A DNA stretch of 64,000 nt from Hyphomicrobiales bacterium (GTDB lineage Bacteria; Pseudomonadota; Alphaproteobacteria; Rhizobiales; Rhizobiaceae): contig JAPLOZ010000085.1 of NCBI GenBank assembly GCA_026400435.1, positions 1 through 64,000 of the forward strand. Direction: 5' to 3'. The notes below the pieces were generated by a model. It was not told the DNA's origin. It was given only the letters and a program-made list of their open reading frames with translations, and searched no databases. The first letter of the stretch is position 1, and each line of letters starts with the position of its first letter. Positions 9,304 through 18,136 of the stretch are shown piece by piece. A program made the translations under genes and the position numbers.

Positions 9304-10119
9304 TCAGTTTGCAAACAAAGCTTGCGCGGGGTTGTCGGCGCTGCCGAACTGCCAGCCGATGAGGTAAAGCGCACAGGCGGCCGCGACAAGCCCGTCGGCC
9401 CGATCCATGACACCGCCGTGTCCCGGGATGAGATTTCCCGAATCCTTTACCCCATTGCGGCGCTTGACCCACGATTCGAACAGGTCGCCGGCCTGGGAGA
9501 TGACGGACAGGAGGAAGGCGACGAGCGCGACGACCGGCAGGCTTCCCGTGCCGGCAAACGCGGCAAGCGCCACACCGGCAACAACGCCGCCGACGGCGCC
9601 GCCGAGCGCACCGCTCTGCGTCTTGCCCGGCGATATCGCCGGCGCCAGTTTCGGTCCGCCAAGCGACCGGCCGACGAAATAGGCGCAGATGTCGGTCGCC
9701 CACACCACTGCGAACAGAAACAGGATCGCGACCAGCCCTGAATGGTCGGCGCCACGCAGAAAAGCCAGTGACATGCCCGACAGAGCGGCATAGAGAAGGC
9801 CCGCCGGCGGCCACATCCCCTGCCCGGTCAGCCTTGATTCAAGCACGCTGGCGACGAACGAAAGCGCAATGAGAATCAGTATGCTTGCCGCCGAATATTC
9901 AAGAACTACCGCAAGCAGGGCTACGGCTAGAAGACTTCCTGCAACCAGCCACTGCCGCGCGGCGCCGGGCCGACCCGCCATGGCAAACCATTCGTAGAAG
10001 ATCGCCGCAGCGATCGCCGCCGCCAGCAGGCGGAAAGCGATGCCGCCCAGCCATGTGACGGCAAGGACAACGGCCGCGAGGACGATCGCCGACAGAATAC
10101 GAAGCTGCAGATTGCTCAT
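9304..10119 (-). CDS. cdsA: Phosphatidate cytidylyltransferase (CDP-diglyceride synthase)
   Basis: CdsA makes CDP-diacylglycerol from phosphatidic acid and CTP, the branch point of membrane phospholipid synthesis. The product is 271 residues with about seven or eight hydrophobic segments. The C-terminus carries the CdsA signature: KRRNGVKDSGNLIPGHGGVM with DRADGL directly after. The start at 10119 (MSNLQLRILSAI) gives a normal length. The frame stays open further upstream, into uppS, but that part is Arg-rich and not membrane-like. It follows uppS by 23 bp in the same operon. Confidence 0.94.
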   Translation of the reverse strand: MSNLQLRILSAIVLAAVVLAVTWLGGIAFRLLAAAIAAAIFYEWFAMAGRPGAARQWLVAGSLLAVALLAVVLEYSAASILILIALSFVASVLESRLTGQGMWPPAGLLYAALSGMSLAFLRGADHSGLVAILFLFAVVWATDICAYFVGRSLGGPKLAPAISPGKTQSGALGGAVGGVVAGVALAAFAGTGSLPVVALVAFLLSVISQAGDLFESWVKRRNGVKDSGNLIPGHGGVMDRADGLVAAACALYLIGWQFGSADNPAQALFAN

Positions 10120-10142
10120 CCGCGCAGCGGCGGCGCCGCCGC

Positions 10143-10874
10143 TCACGAGGCGACGCCTTGCGCCACACCCTGCGGTACAATGCCGCCGAACCGGCGCTCG
10201 CGCGCGGCGTACTGGGCCAGCGCGTCGGCGAAATGCTCGCCGGTGAATTCCGGCCAGTAGCACGGCAGAAAGACCAGTTCACTGTATGCGGATTGCCAGG
10301 GCAGGAAATTCGACATGCGCTGCTCGCCGCTGGTGCGAATGACGAGATCCGGATCGGGAATACCCGCAGTGTCGAGGTAGCCCGCGAATATTTCGGGGGT
10401 CAGGGCGGCAGGGACGATCTCGCCGCGTACCGCTGCCTCGGCGATGCGGCCTGCTGCCCGCACGATCTCGTCGCGCCCGCCATAGTTGAAGGCGATAATG
10501 AGGTTCAGCGCGCTGTTGCCGGCGGTGAGTGTCTCGGCCTCGTCGAGCAGCGATGCGATATCGGGCGACAAGCCTTCCCGCTCGCCGATGACGCTTACCT
10601 TGACTCCGCTGCGATGCAGTTCGGCAAGGTCGCGGCGGATGAAGAGCCGGAGCAGACCCATCAGGTCGCTGACTTCCGATTTCGGCCGCGACCAGTTTTC
10701 GGACGAAAAGGCGTAAACGGTCAGCCAGCCGACGCCGAGGTCGGACGCCGCGCGCACGGTCTTGCGCAGGGCCTCGACGCCGGCCCGGTGCCCGGCGACA
10801 CGCGGCAGTCCGCGCGCCTTCGCCCAGCGGCCATTGCCATCCATGATGATCGCGACATGCTGGGGCGTCGTCAT
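10143..10874 (-). CDS. uppS: Isoprenyl transferase / undecaprenyl diphosphate synthase
   Basis: UppS condenses isopentenyl diphosphate units in the cis configuration to make the C55 carrier for peptidoglycan and O-antigen. The product has 243 residues. The catalytic Asp is in [14 protein letters not shown], the substrate block in [11 protein letters not shown], and the conserved C-terminal signature in [20 protein letters not shown]. Its start lies only 4 bp from the left end of the inverted-repeat element at 10878. That element therefore separates uppS from frr and probably supplies its upstream region. It precedes cdsA. Confidence 0.95.
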   Translation of the reverse strand: MTTPQHVAIIMDGNGRWAKARGLPRVAGHRAGVEALRKTVRAASDLGVGWLTVYAFSSENWSRPKSEVSDLMGLLRLFIRRDLAELHRSGVKVSVIGEREGLSPDIASLLDEAETLTAGNSALNLIIAFNYGGRDEIVRAAGRIAEAAVRGEIVPAALTPEIFAGYLDTAGIPDPDLVIRTSGEQRMSNFLPWQSAYSELVFLPCYWPEFTGEHFADALAQYAARERRFGGIVPQGVAQGVAS

Positions 10875-10877
10875 GCT

Positions 10878-11146
10878 AGGACCAATCTACACTCAGCTTT
10901 CGGGCGTGGCGCGTGCCGGACTTCGGAACTGAGCAGGCGAACCGACCGAAGTGGTGTCGACCACCACGAGGGAGGTTCAACGCACTCAGGGCCGAAATCC
11001 GCCGCGCCCCGAAGGGGTATGGCCACAATCGTCCATTTCTGCGTCGCAAAGCCTCGACGGAGGTCAACTCCGCCTTCGGCTCCGCTCCTGGAACTAAACG
11101 ATTTTGGCTCATACCACGACTAGAAAGCTGAATGTAGATTGGTCCT
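10878..11146. mobile_element. MITE-like element, 269 bp with 24-bp inverted-repeat ends
   Basis: This fills the 309-bp gap between frr and uppS. The left end 10878-10901 (AGGACCAATCTACACTCAGC, then TTTC) and the right end 11123-11146 are inverted copies of each other with one mismatch (C/T). With a one-base gap the match extends inward through a shared CGTGG. The interior holds a GTGGTG/CACCAC hairpin near 10951 and no convincing gene. A weak 93-codon frame crosses it on the minus strand, reading into both ends. The length, the near-perfect ends and the intergenic position fit a non-autonomous miniature transposable element or a rhizobial intergenic repeat family. No target duplication is obvious and no second copy exists in this window, so mobility is inferred. 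Confidence 0.6.
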
Positions 11147-11183
11147 GACTCTTTCATCCACGCCCCACGGCGGGGACCAAGTC

Positions 11184-11741
11184 TCAGACCTGCATGATCT
11201 CGGCTTCTTTGCCGGCCAAAAGGCTGTCGACCATCGAAATCGTCTCGTCGGTCAGCTTCTGAACCTGCTCGGACTGGCGGCGATGATCGTCCTCGCTGAT
11301 GTCACCATCCTTCTCGGACTTTTTCAGGAAGTCCATACCATCGCGGCGCACATGCCTGGCGGCAACGCGGGCACTTTCGGCGTAGCCATGAGCAACCTTG
11401 ACCAGTTCCTTGCGGCGCTGCTCGTTCAGTTCGGGCAAGGGTATTCGCAAGGTGTTGCCGTCAACGATGGGATTGAACCCCAGATTGGCCTCGCGGATAG
11501 AGCGGTCCACCGCGCCGACCATCGACTTGTCCCAGACCGAAACCGATATCATCCGGGGCTCCGGCACCGAAATCGTGGCAACCTGATTGAGCGGCATGTC
11601 GGAACCGTAGGCCTTGACCTGAACCGCATCGAGAAGGTTGCTTGAGGCGCGCCCAGTGCGCAACGACGCGATGTCGTGCCTGAAGGCGCTGATTGCGCCT
11701 TCCATGCGCCGCTGAATGTCCTGAAAATCTCCGCTCTTCAT
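11184..11741 (-). CDS. frr: Ribosome recycling factor
   Basis: RRF, with EF-G, splits the post-termination ribosome. The product has 185 residues, the family norm, and is almost entirely helical. Recognisable blocks are the domain I opening ([20 protein letters not shown]), [20 protein letters not shown], and [18 protein letters not shown]. The ATG at 11741 (MKSGDF) was preferred over upstream frames that extend to 11834 through unrelated Arg-rich sequence. SD-like GGAG(ACGG) lies just before it. It lies 64 bp after pyrH. Confidence 0.96.
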   Translation of the reverse strand: MKSGDFQDIQRRMEGAISAFRHDIASLRTGRASSNLLDAVQVKAYGSDMPLNQVATISVPEPRMISVSVWDKSMVGAVDRSIREANLGFNPIVDGNTLRIPLPELNEQRRKELVKVAHGYAESARVAARHVRRDGMDFLKKSEKDGDISEDDHRRQSEQVQKLTDETISMVDSLLAGKEAEIMQV

Positions 11742-11805
11742 GGTCCGTCTCCTAAAACTCCCTATTCGGGTTTGCCGGATTTTGCGCCGGCCGCCAAACG
11801 CGCGG

Positions 11806-12519
11806 TCAGTCAGCGACGACCGTGCAACGGCCACCGCCCCTCAAGATCTGCCCGAAGCCGCCCTGCTCGTGTATCGAATAAACGATTATCGGAATGTGGT
11901 TTTCGCGCGCAAGCGCGATCGCGGCGGTGTCCATGATCGAGAGCCCCCGGTTGATGACCTCGGCATGGGTGATGCGCTCGTAGCGGACCGCATCGGGTTC
12001 CTTCTTCGGATCGGCCGAATAGACGCCGTCGACCTGGGTACCCTTGAAGAGTGCATCGGCGCCGATCTCGGCGGCGCGCAGCGCGGCTGCCGAATCGGTC
12101 GTGAAGAACGGATTGCCGGTGCCGCCGGCGAAGATGACGACCTTGCCCTGGTCCATGTAGGCTGTCGCCTGGCGTTGCGAGAAGCTCTCGCACAGTTCTG
12201 GCATGGCGATCGCAGACAGCACGACTGCCTCGACGCCGAGCTTGACCAGCGAGGTGCGAAGCGCCAGCGAATTGATGACGGTGGCAAGCATGCCCATGTG
12301 GTCGCCGGTGACGCGGTCGCCGCCCTTGGACGCCACGGCGACGCCGCGGAAAATGTTGCCGCCGCCGATGACGACGCCGACCTCGATGCCCATGGCACGG
12401 GCCTCGGCGATGTCGGCGGCGATGCGGTCGACGACCGATACGTCAATGCCGAAATGCTGTTCGCCCATCAGGGCTTCGCCCGACGCCTTGAGCAGGACTC
12501 GGCGGTATCGTGCCGTCAT
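11806..12519 (-). CDS. pyrH: UMP kinase
   Basis: PyrH phosphorylates UMP to UDP, feeding pyrimidine nucleotides and UDP-sugars. The product has 237 residues with the amino-acid kinase fold. Visible blocks are the N-terminal [12 protein letters not shown], the glycine-rich [11 protein letters not shown], and [15 protein letters not shown]. The ATG at 12519 (MTARYRRVL) has GAGGA 5 nt before it, and this decides the start over an open frame reaching 12549. It is separated from the usual neighbour tsf by a LysE-family gene and a strong hairpin (12604-12637). Confidence 0.96.
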   Translation of the reverse strand: MTARYRRVLLKASGEALMGEQHFGIDVSVVDRIAADIAEARAMGIEVGVVIGGGNIFRGVAVASKGGDRVTGDHMGMLATVINSLALRTSLVKLGVEAVVLSAIAMPELCESFSQRQATAYMDQGKVVIFAGGTGNPFFTTDSAAALRAAEIGADALFKGTQVDGVYSADPKKEPDAVRYERITHAEVINRGLSIMDTAAIALARENHIPIIVYSIHEQGGFGQILRGGGRCTVVAD

Positions 12520-12603
12520 GGGATCCTCGTTGTTGCCAGGCCGCCGCACCGGATGGCGCGCCGGACCGTTGCGGGACGGCGCCGACGCTGGTCAGCGCTT
12601 ACA

Positions 12604-12637
12604 CGAAGGGCGCCGCGATGTCACGCGGCGCCCTTCG
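12604..12637 (-). terminator. Strong 14-bp hairpin between LysE gene and pyrH
   Basis: The arms CGAAGGGCGCCGCG (12604-12617) and CGCGGCGCCCTTCG (12624-12637) are perfect complements around a six-base loop. On the transcribed minus strand the stem is followed by TGTAAGC, with no U-run. It is therefore not a classic intrinsic terminator; it may pause or partly terminate transcripts, or stabilise a 3' end. It lies 68 bp after the LysE-family stop and 84 bp before pyrH, so it could uncouple pyrH-frr from the rpsB-tsf transcript. Confidence 0.5.
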
Positions 12638-12705
12638 GATTGAGCCTCTGCAGCAGGCCGGAAGCGGTTGATGCCGTGCATTTTTTCAGCCAGGCCGCCC
12701 GCCGC

Positions 12706-13338
12706 TCATGTGCGCTGCAGGACGATGTGGGCGCCGAGGCCGAGAAGCAATGCGCCGCCGGCGCGCTGCACCATCCGCTTGACCCGGCCGGATTGGCGCA
12801 GGCGCGCCATCACGGCGCCTGCCAGCATGACGCAGACGATATCGGCCGACGAAAACATCAGATTGACGACGGTGCCAAGGATAACGAACTGAAGCCAGAC
12901 CGGGAGCGATGCCGAAGCGTCGATGAACTGCGGCAGGAAGGCGACAAAAAAGATCGCCGTCTTGGGATTCAGGATCTCGACTGTAATGCTCTCGAAGAAG
13001 GCTCGACGTCCCGACTTCGGCTGGAAGCCGCCAATGGGGCCCGCGTCGACCTCCCGGGCACGCAAAAGGTTGAAGCCCAGCCAGATGAGATAGGCGGCAC
13101 CCGCGAGCTTCACCGCGAGGTAGAGTGTCGGTACGGCATGGAACAGCACCGATAGCCCCGCGGCAGCGGCAAAGACGTGCACGTAGCAACCGAGATGAAT
13201 ACCGAGCGTCGCCATCAGCCCGGCAAAGCGCCCGCGCGCCATCGTCTGCGCCGCTACATAGAGCATGGCCGGCCCGGGAATGTAGGCGAACACGGCCGTC
13301 GTCACGAAAAAGGCGAGCAGCAATTCCATGGAAGGCAC
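12706..13338 (-). CDS. LysE/RhtB family amino-acid exporter
   Basis: This inner membrane exporter of the LysE superfamily has 210 residues and about six hydrophobic segments. The family signature is near the N-terminus (AYIPGPAMLYVAAQT), followed by LGIHLGCYVHVFAAAAGLS. The mid-protein block EILNPKTAIFFVAFLPQF is also typical. The GTG at 13338 is chosen because AGGAG sits exactly 7 nt upstream. The ATG three codons later (MELLLAFF, 13329) is the alternative. The substrate cannot be told from sequence; lysine, threonine or homoserine are typical. It is an intruder between tsf and pyrH, which are often adjacent. Confidence 0.88.
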   Translation of the reverse strand: MPSMELLLAFFVTTAVFAYIPGPAMLYVAAQTMARGRFAGLMATLGIHLGCYVHVFAAAAGLSVLFHAVPTLYLAVKLAGAAYLIWLGFNLLRAREVDAGPIGGFQPKSGRRAFFESITVEILNPKTAIFFVAFLPQFIDASASLPVWLQFVILGTVVNLMFSSADIVCVMLAGAVMARLRQSGRVKRMVQRAGGALLLGLGAHIVLQRT

Positions 13339-13443
13339 GACAATTCTCCTCATGCCCGGACCCCTATATCCGGACCCTATATAACGAAAATGGGCCGCGA
13401 TGCCATGCATCGCCGCCCTCCCGTCAGGAGCGAGACTTCGCCC

Positions 13444-14367
13444 TTATTTTTTCGCTGTCGCTGCAACTTCCGCCGCGAAGTCGGTGACTTCCTTTTCGAT
13501 GCCTTCGCCAAGCGCGAAGCGGAGGTAGGCAGTGATCTTCGCCGGTGCGCCGATCTCCTTCTCCGCTTCCTTAAGCGCCTTCTCGACTGTCAGGTCGGGA
13601 TTGAGCACAAAGGCCTGCTTGAGCAGCACGACTTCCTCGTAGAACTTGCGCAGGCGGCCTTCGACCATCTTTTCGATGATGTTCTCCGGCTTGCCGGACT
13701 GGCGGGCCTGGTCGGAGAAGATCGCCTTTTCACGCTCGACTGCGGCGGGATCCAGCGCATCGACATCAAGCGAAAGCGGGTTGGTCGCAGCGACATGCAT
13801 GGCGACCTGGCGCGCGAAGGCCGTTGCCTTGTGCGCATCGCCTGTCGTCTCGATGGCGACTAGCACGCCGAGCTTGCCTAGGCCGTCGGCGACAGCATTG
13901 TGCACATAGGTCGCGACGCCGCCATGCGGCACCGTAAGCTTGGCGGAGCGTCGGAACGACAGATTTTCGCCGATCGTGCCGATCGCATCCTTGATGGCCT
14001 CGGTCACGGTCTTGTCGGAACCCGGATACTTGGCATGCGCGACCGTCTCGGTCTCGCCGCCGAAAGCCAGCGCCACCTTGGCGACGTTGCGGACGATGTC
14101 CTGGAACCCGGGTGTGCGCGCAACAAAGTCGGTCTCGGAATTGACCTCCACGACGACTGCTTCGCGAAGGCCGGCATCAACGCCGATCAGGCCCTCGGCT
14201 GCCGTACGGCCTGCCTTCTTGTCGGCCTTGGAGATGCCCTTCTTGCGCAGCGAGTCGACCGCTTCTTCCATGTTGCCGTTGGTCTCGGTCAGGGCTGCCT
14301 TGCAGTCCATCATGCCCGCACCGCTCAGTTCGCGGAGTTCCTTGACCTGTGCTGCCGAAATGCTCAT
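13444..14367 (-). CDS. tsf: Elongation factor Ts
   Basis: EF-Ts is the guanine nucleotide exchange factor of EF-Tu. The product has 307 residues, with the UBA-like N-terminus ([20 protein letters not shown]) and the core signature [20 protein letters not shown]. The ATG at 14367 ([11 protein letters not shown]) matches the family start; the longer frame to 14433 is rejected. It lies 115 bp after rpsB in the conserved rpsB-tsf pair. Two hairpins lie in the gap between them. Confidence 0.96.
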   Translation of the reverse strand: MSISAAQVKELRELSGAGMMDCKAALTETNGNMEEAVDSLRKKGISKADKKAGRTAAEGLIGVDAGLREAVVVEVNSETDFVARTPGFQDIVRNVAKVALAFGGETETVAHAKYPGSDKTVTEAIKDAIGTIGENLSFRRSAKLTVPHGGVATYVHNAVADGLGKLGVLVAIETTGDAHKATAFARQVAMHVAATNPLSLDVDALDPAAVEREKAIFSDQARQSGKPENIIEKMVEGRLRKFYEEVVLLKQAFVLNPDLTVEKALKEAEKEIGAPAKITAYLRFALGEGIEKEVTDFAAEVAATAKK

Positions 14368-14398
14368 CACTGCCTCTTTGTCTCGAAAACGCGCTGGA

Positions 14399-14467
14399 GC
14401 ACCATCGGTTTTCAATGGTGCCCCGCGCAGCAATCACACGATAGTCACGCAGGGCCGCGAGCGGCCC
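14399..14467 (-). terminator. Two hairpins in the rpsB-tsf intergenic region
   Basis: Between the rpsB stop and the tsf start there are two short stems. One is GGGCCGC/GCGGCCC (14452-14458 with 14461-14467). The other is GCACCAT/ATGGTGC (14399-14405 with 14415-14421). Neither has a U-run. The position matches where other bacteria place a partial terminator that sets the S2 to EF-Ts ratio. The stems are seen; the attenuation role is inferred. Confidence 0.4.
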
Positions 14468-14482
14468 CGCTTCGAAGCCCAA

Positions 14483-15259
14483 TCAGGCTTCGGGTTTGGC
14501 CGCTTCCTCGCCGAGCGCAGGCTCAACCGGAACTTCGGCCGACGCGCCGACGTCGACGCCGAACGAACCCTGCTGGCGGGCGATGCCGTCCAGCGCCGCC
14601 TTGGCGATCAGATCGCAATAGAGCTGGATGGCGCGCGCCGCGTCGTCGTTGCCGGGGATCGGAAAATCAATCTTGTCCGGATCACAGTTCGAATCGATGA
14701 CGGCGACGACCGGAATGCCGAGGCGCTTGGCCTCGAGGATGGCGATCGCTTCCTTGTTGGTGTCGACCACGAACATCAGGTCGGGCGTCGAGCCCATGTC
14801 CTTGATGCCGCCGAGCGCCTTGTCGAGCTTCTCTCGCTCGCGGTCGAGGTTGAGGCGCTCCTTCTTGGTGAAGCCATGGGCTTCGCCGGCCAGCAGTTCG
14901 TCGAGCTTGCGGAGGCGGGCGATCGAATTGGAGATCGTCTTCCAGTTCGTCAGCATGCCGCCGAGCCAACGGGAATTGACGTAGTACTGCGCCGAACGCT
15001 TCGCGGCGTCGGCGACGATGTCGGACGCCTGGCGCTTGGTGCCAACGAAGAGCACCCGGCCGCCCTTGGCGACGGTGTCAGAGACCTGCTTCAGCGCCTG
15101 GTTGAGCATAGGCACGGTCTGGCTGAGGTCGATGATATGAATATTATTGCGGGCACCATAGATGTAAGGCGCCATCTTCGGGTTCCAGCGATGAGTCTGG
15201 TGGCCGAAATGCGCGCCCGCTTCCAATAGCTGGCGCATGCTGAAGTCTGGCAGAGCCAT
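14483..15259 (-). CDS. rpsB: 30S ribosomal protein S2
   Basis: S2 is a small-subunit ribosomal protein. The product has 258 residues. It has the start [20 protein letters not shown], the signature block [20 protein letters not shown], and the second block [20 protein letters not shown] followed by [11 protein letters not shown]. The C-terminal tail is Ala/Glu-rich, as in rhizobia. It heads the tsf operon. The roughly 160-nt leader upstream contains an AAAGTC-CTGC-GACTTT stem (near 15326-15342), and a candidate promoter lies at 15427-15455. A long leader is consistent with autogenous control, but that cannot be shown from sequence. Confidence 0.97.
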   Translation of the reverse strand: MALPDFSMRQLLEAGAHFGHQTHRWNPKMAPYIYGARNNIHIIDLSQTVPMLNQALKQVSDTVAKGGRVLFVGTKRQASDIVADAAKRSAQYYVNSRWLGGMLTNWKTISNSIARLRKLDELLAGEAHGFTKKERLNLDREREKLDKALGGIKDMGSTPDLMFVVDTNKEAIAILEAKRLGIPVVAVIDSNCDPDKIDFPIPGNDDAARAIQLYCDLIAKAALDGIARQQGSFGVDVGASAEVPVEPALGEEAAKPEA

Positions 15260-15426
15260 TCAAAAGTTCCTTTCCGGTTGGCCTCCACGGACGTAGATGA
15301 CTTGCGGGGATGGTCCTTGTCCGCAAAAGTCCTGCGACTTTTTCGGGCCGTCCCTTTGGTCATCACCGGCGGTCGCCTCCGGATTTCTCCCGGTCGGAAA
15401 CCAAGTCCGTGTGTGGAATGGCCGCG

Positions 15427-15455
15427 CATATAGACGCTGCGGCGCAACAAAGCAA
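15427..15455 (-). promoter_or_regulatory. Candidate rpsB-tsf promoter
   Basis: On the minus strand TTGCTT (15455-15450) and TATATG (15432-15427) are separated by exactly 17 bp. They lie about 170 bp before the rpsB ATG, in the gap downstream of the cyclase gene. This is a good match to the housekeeping consensus. It predicts a structured leader of about 160 nt. Function is inferred from sequence and spacing only. Confidence 0.5.
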
Positions 15456-15475
15456 GCAGCGCCGCGGGCGCTACA

Positions 15476-16717
15476 TCAGGCCTCGGCCTGCAATGCGAGC
15501 ACCTCGATCGGCTCGGTCAGGCCCTTCACCGGATATACACCCAGACTATACAGGCCTGCAGTCGATCCGGCGAGGTCGGCGAATGCCCTGGACACAAGCA
15601 CCTTGCGATTGACCAGCTTGGTCAGGCTTTCGATGCGGGAGGCGACATTGACCGCCGGCCCGATGACCGTGAAATCGAGGCGGGCTTTGGAGCCAATGTT
15701 GCCGTACATGACGTCGCCAACATGAACGCCGATGCCGTATCCAAGCGGCTTTTGACCCGCTTGGACGTTTTTATCGTTCAGTTCCCGCATGGCGGCCTGC
15801 GCTTCGCCCAGGGCGGCGAGGAGATCGAGACCGGCATTTGGATTGCTCAGCGGAAAGATAGCCAGCAGGCCGTCGCCCATGAATTTGAGGATTTCGCCGC
15901 CATGCTTTTCGATCGGCCCGCACATGGCGTCGAAATAGTCATTCAAGAGGTCGATGACGTCGTCTCTCGGCCACGCGTCGGAAATTGCGGTGAAATCGCG
16001 CAGATCGCAAATCAGGATGGCAGCCCCCACCGTGGTGCCGCTGCCGCGCGTCGTGGAACCCGCAAGAATCAGTTCGCTCGCGTACGGCCCGACATAGGTT
16101 TCAAGCAACGTACGGGCGAGCCGGTTCTTGACCCTGATCTCGCTTACCAGAGCGAGAGCCGGCAACAGGTCACGCAGATATGCCAGTTGGCTGTCATCGA
16201 AACCACCGGGAACGTCGGTGGCGAAAGTCACGACATGGCGCTTGCCGAGAGTGTGTTCGATCGACCAGGCAACGTAGTCGGTGTAACCCTCGGCCTTGAG
16301 CTCCTTGTAGAGCGGGTAGTCGCTGCCGTCGGCAGCAATGGCTTCGAGTGACTGGCGCACCTCGGAAGCGCCCCTGTAGAGTTCGGCGATCGGGCTGTTC
16401 TGAAACTGCGAGGTGTCTTCGATGCCGTAGCCGAACATTGAGAGTTCGGCCGCGTCCAGTCCCCTCCTCCAGAGCATCCGAGCGCCCATCCATTGGGGAT
16501 TGAGGGTCCTGACATGGAGTGTCGTCCTCGCAACCGGCACGCCCTCGTCGATCAGTCTCTTGCACATCTGCGTCAGGATGTTGTCGAGGAACCTCTCGTT
16601 GCTCGTTTCGGTCATCAGCCAGTCAAGGATCGCGCGTCTTTCGACGGGCCATTCGCCAGCCTCCCGGGGAGCCGCGTCGACCGGCAAGATCTTTTCCACT
16701 GACCTGTCCATTGCCAT
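15476..16717 (-). CDS. Class III adenylate/guanylate cyclase
   Basis: This cyclase makes cAMP or cGMP from ATP or GTP. The product has 413 residues. The N-terminal ~190 residues have no recognised domain, though rhizobial cyclases often share this type of N-terminus. The catalytic domain covers about residues 205-395. Metal-binding Asp residues are in ICDLRDFT and ILKFMGDGLLAIF, and the transition-state region is DFTVIGPAVNVASRIE. No membrane helix is seen, so it is probably soluble. The ATG at 16717 is taken; the ATG two codons later (MDRSVEK) has better SD spacing. A perfect tandem copy of GGAGATACAT (16751-16770) lies just upstream of the gene. Confidence 0.9.
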   Translation of the reverse strand: MAMDRSVEKILPVDAAPREAGEWPVERRAILDWLMTETSNERFLDNILTQMCKRLIDEGVPVARTTLHVRTLNPQWMGARMLWRRGLDAAELSMFGYGIEDTSQFQNSPIAELYRGASEVRQSLEAIAADGSDYPLYKELKAEGYTDYVAWSIEHTLGKRHVVTFATDVPGGFDDSQLAYLRDLLPALALVSEIRVKNRLARTLLETYVGPYASELILAGSTTRGSGTTVGAAILICDLRDFTAISDAWPRDDVIDLLNDYFDAMCGPIEKHGGEILKFMGDGLLAIFPLSNPNAGLDLLAALGEAQAAMRELNDKNVQAGQKPLGYGIGVHVGDVMYGNIGSKARLDFTVIGPAVNVASRIESLTKLVNRKVLVSRAFADLAGSTAGLYSLGVYPVKGLTEPIEVLALQAEA

Positions 16718-16750
16718 GACCTATCGAAGACGGGACCGTCCTATCCGGAC

Positions 16751-16770
16751 GGAGATACATGGAGATACAT
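16751..16770. repeat. Perfect 10-bp tandem duplication upstream of the cyclase gene
   Basis: GGAGATACAT occurs twice in direct succession, 34 bp before the cyclase start on the minus strand, inside the 119-bp gap between the cyclase and DUF4031 genes. The overlapping minus-strand sequence CTATATGTATC could serve as a -10 box. This may be a recent slippage duplication or a paired regulator half-site. Nothing else is recognised in this gap. Confidence 0.5.
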
Positions 16771-16836
16771 ATAGAGACTTAAACGGGACGCGCCGAAAGA
16801 TTGATGGCGCCCGGGTGCATCGTGCTCGTCGCGCTT

Positions 16837-17145
16837 CTAGACGGTGCCGGTCGGCGGCGGGCGTTTGGGCCTGTGAACCTTGCCGTTGCGCACCCTTACA
16901 CGGCGGAACACGGCGACGATTTCCTCACGGTTGCAGTCTATCGCGCCGAGCCGCAGCGCCCGGGCACGTTCGAGCCCGGTGATGTCGTAGTGTGGCGCAG
17001 ATGTCCTGGGGGGACCCTGGTAGAGAAGCCTGTGGACGCCGATCGAGGCGGCAAAGCGGTGCAGTTCCACTTCGCTGTCGGCAAGCATGTGGCACCATTT
17101 GTGCCCTGCCCAGCGCCAGATCGGCTGATCTACATAGACCGCCAC
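16837..17145 (-). CDS. DUF4031 domain-containing protein
   Basis: This small cytoplasmic protein has 102 residues. It matches the DUF4031 pattern: MAVYVDQPIWRW at the start, then KWCHMLADSEVELHRFAASI, and PHYDIT before a final basic segment. No biochemical function is established for the family to my knowledge. It starts 12 bp after the EipB-type gene, so the two are probably co-transcribed. The C-terminus is very basic (RVRVRNGKVHRPKRPPPTG), which might favour nucleic acid or membrane contact; that is conjecture. Confidence 0.8.
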   Translation of the reverse strand: MAVYVDQPIWRWAGHKWCHMLADSEVELHRFAASIGVHRLLYQGPPRTSAPHYDITGLERARALRLGAIDCNREEIVAVFRRVRVRNGKVHRPKRPPPTGTV

Positions 17146-17157
17146 GCGGCCCTGCTC

Positions 17158-17976
17158 CTACTTGTCGCAGGCCGACTTGTCGTCAGGCTCGAACACCGAC
17201 AGGTCGACCAGCTGACCGTGGATGACGAAGTCGCCATAGTCCATGTCGAGATCGCGAGTCAGGCCATTCTCGTAGAGCTTGAAGCTTATACGATACTCCG
17301 GCGTATCCTCGCCGCCATCGCTGGTCTCGTCGAAATAGGCGATGTCGACCGGCCAGTATTTTTCCGCGCCGAGCGCATGCAGGGTCTTGAACTCGGGATC
17401 GGACGCGCTCGCGTTCGCCTGCTTTCCGACAACAACCGTGGTCGTCATGGCCTTGTCGGCGTCATCCGAGCCGTCGAAAATGCTCGTCTCGTAAAAGTTC
17501 TCGCCAATCTTGGCGCGGTGGATAAGGTCGACCAGGTGCTGCGTGGGGAAGAGCGTCGACTGCAACTCGAAGCTCTTGGTTTCGGGCTTGTCGATCTGGA
17601 TCCTGACGCCGTCTGGCTCGCGGGTGGCGTTGCCGCGCAACTCCTTGTCCAGATTCTGGTCGGTGTAGGATTTGGTCACGAAGCTGAACGACTTGCCTTC
17701 GGCATCCTCGAAAGTCGTCGTTTGCTGGTCGGTGATCTGCGTCGCTTCGCGTGTGTCCGACTGCGTCACGTAGCGGAAGCGAACCGTGTAGCCTTCGCAG
17801 GCCGACCCCCTGATCTCATAGACCATTCGCCCGGATATCCCCGTGATGCCCGACCGGTCGGACGCATTGGCGAGCCTGAGGTCGTACACCGCCCGGTGCT
17901 GCACAAGGGGCACGGCTCCCGCTGCCATGACGGGCGACGCAGCAAGGGCAATCAAGGCAAGGCGCAAGACGCGCAT
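17158..17976 (-). CDS. eipB: EipB family periplasmic cell-envelope integrity protein (DUF1849)
   Basis: EipB is a periplasmic beta-barrel-like protein needed for envelope integrity in Brucella. The product is 272 residues. The N-terminal signal peptide (MRVLRLALIALAASPVMAAG) leads into LVQHRAVYDLRLANASDRSG, the family opening. Only two cysteines are seen, near residue 60 (GSACEGYTV) and near the C-terminus (DKSACDK). This fits the conserved disulfide of the family. The ATG at 17976 has GGAG 6 nt upstream. It is followed after 12 bp by the DUF4031 gene. Confidence 0.88.
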   Translation of the reverse strand: MRVLRLALIALAASPVMAAGAVPLVQHRAVYDLRLANASDRSGITGISGRMVYEIRGSACEGYTVRFRYVTQSDTREATQITDQQTTTFEDAEGKSFSFVTKSYTDQNLDKELRGNATREPDGVRIQIDKPETKSFELQSTLFPTQHLVDLIHRAKIGENFYETSIFDGSDDADKAMTTTVVVGKQANASASDPEFKTLHALGAEKYWPVDIAYFDETSDGGEDTPEYRISFKLYENGLTRDLDMDYGDFVIHGQLVDLSVFEPDDKSACDK

Positions 17977-18136
17977 AGGCAACTCCAGCGAACGCGGCCA
18001 AAGCCGCTGTCAAGTCGCCCCACCGTAAAAAAAGTCGTGGCGGAAGCGAGGCAAAAATAGCAGTTTCCGCTACAAACAACGGTCAAGGTACAAGCCAGGC
18101 ACAACGATAGAGCCTGATATGGCGATAGGGAAGACG

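Noticed and set aside
10876-11157. A 93-codon minus-strand frame within the element at 10878-11146
   Set aside because: It begins and ends in the terminal inverted repeats, lacks a clear SD and has no recognisable domain. It is treated as part of the repeat element.
15326-15342. Stem AAAGTC-CTGC-GACTTT followed by T's on the plus strand considered as a terminator
   Set aside because: No plus-strand gene ends there. On the transcribed minus strand it lies in the rpsB leader without a U-run.
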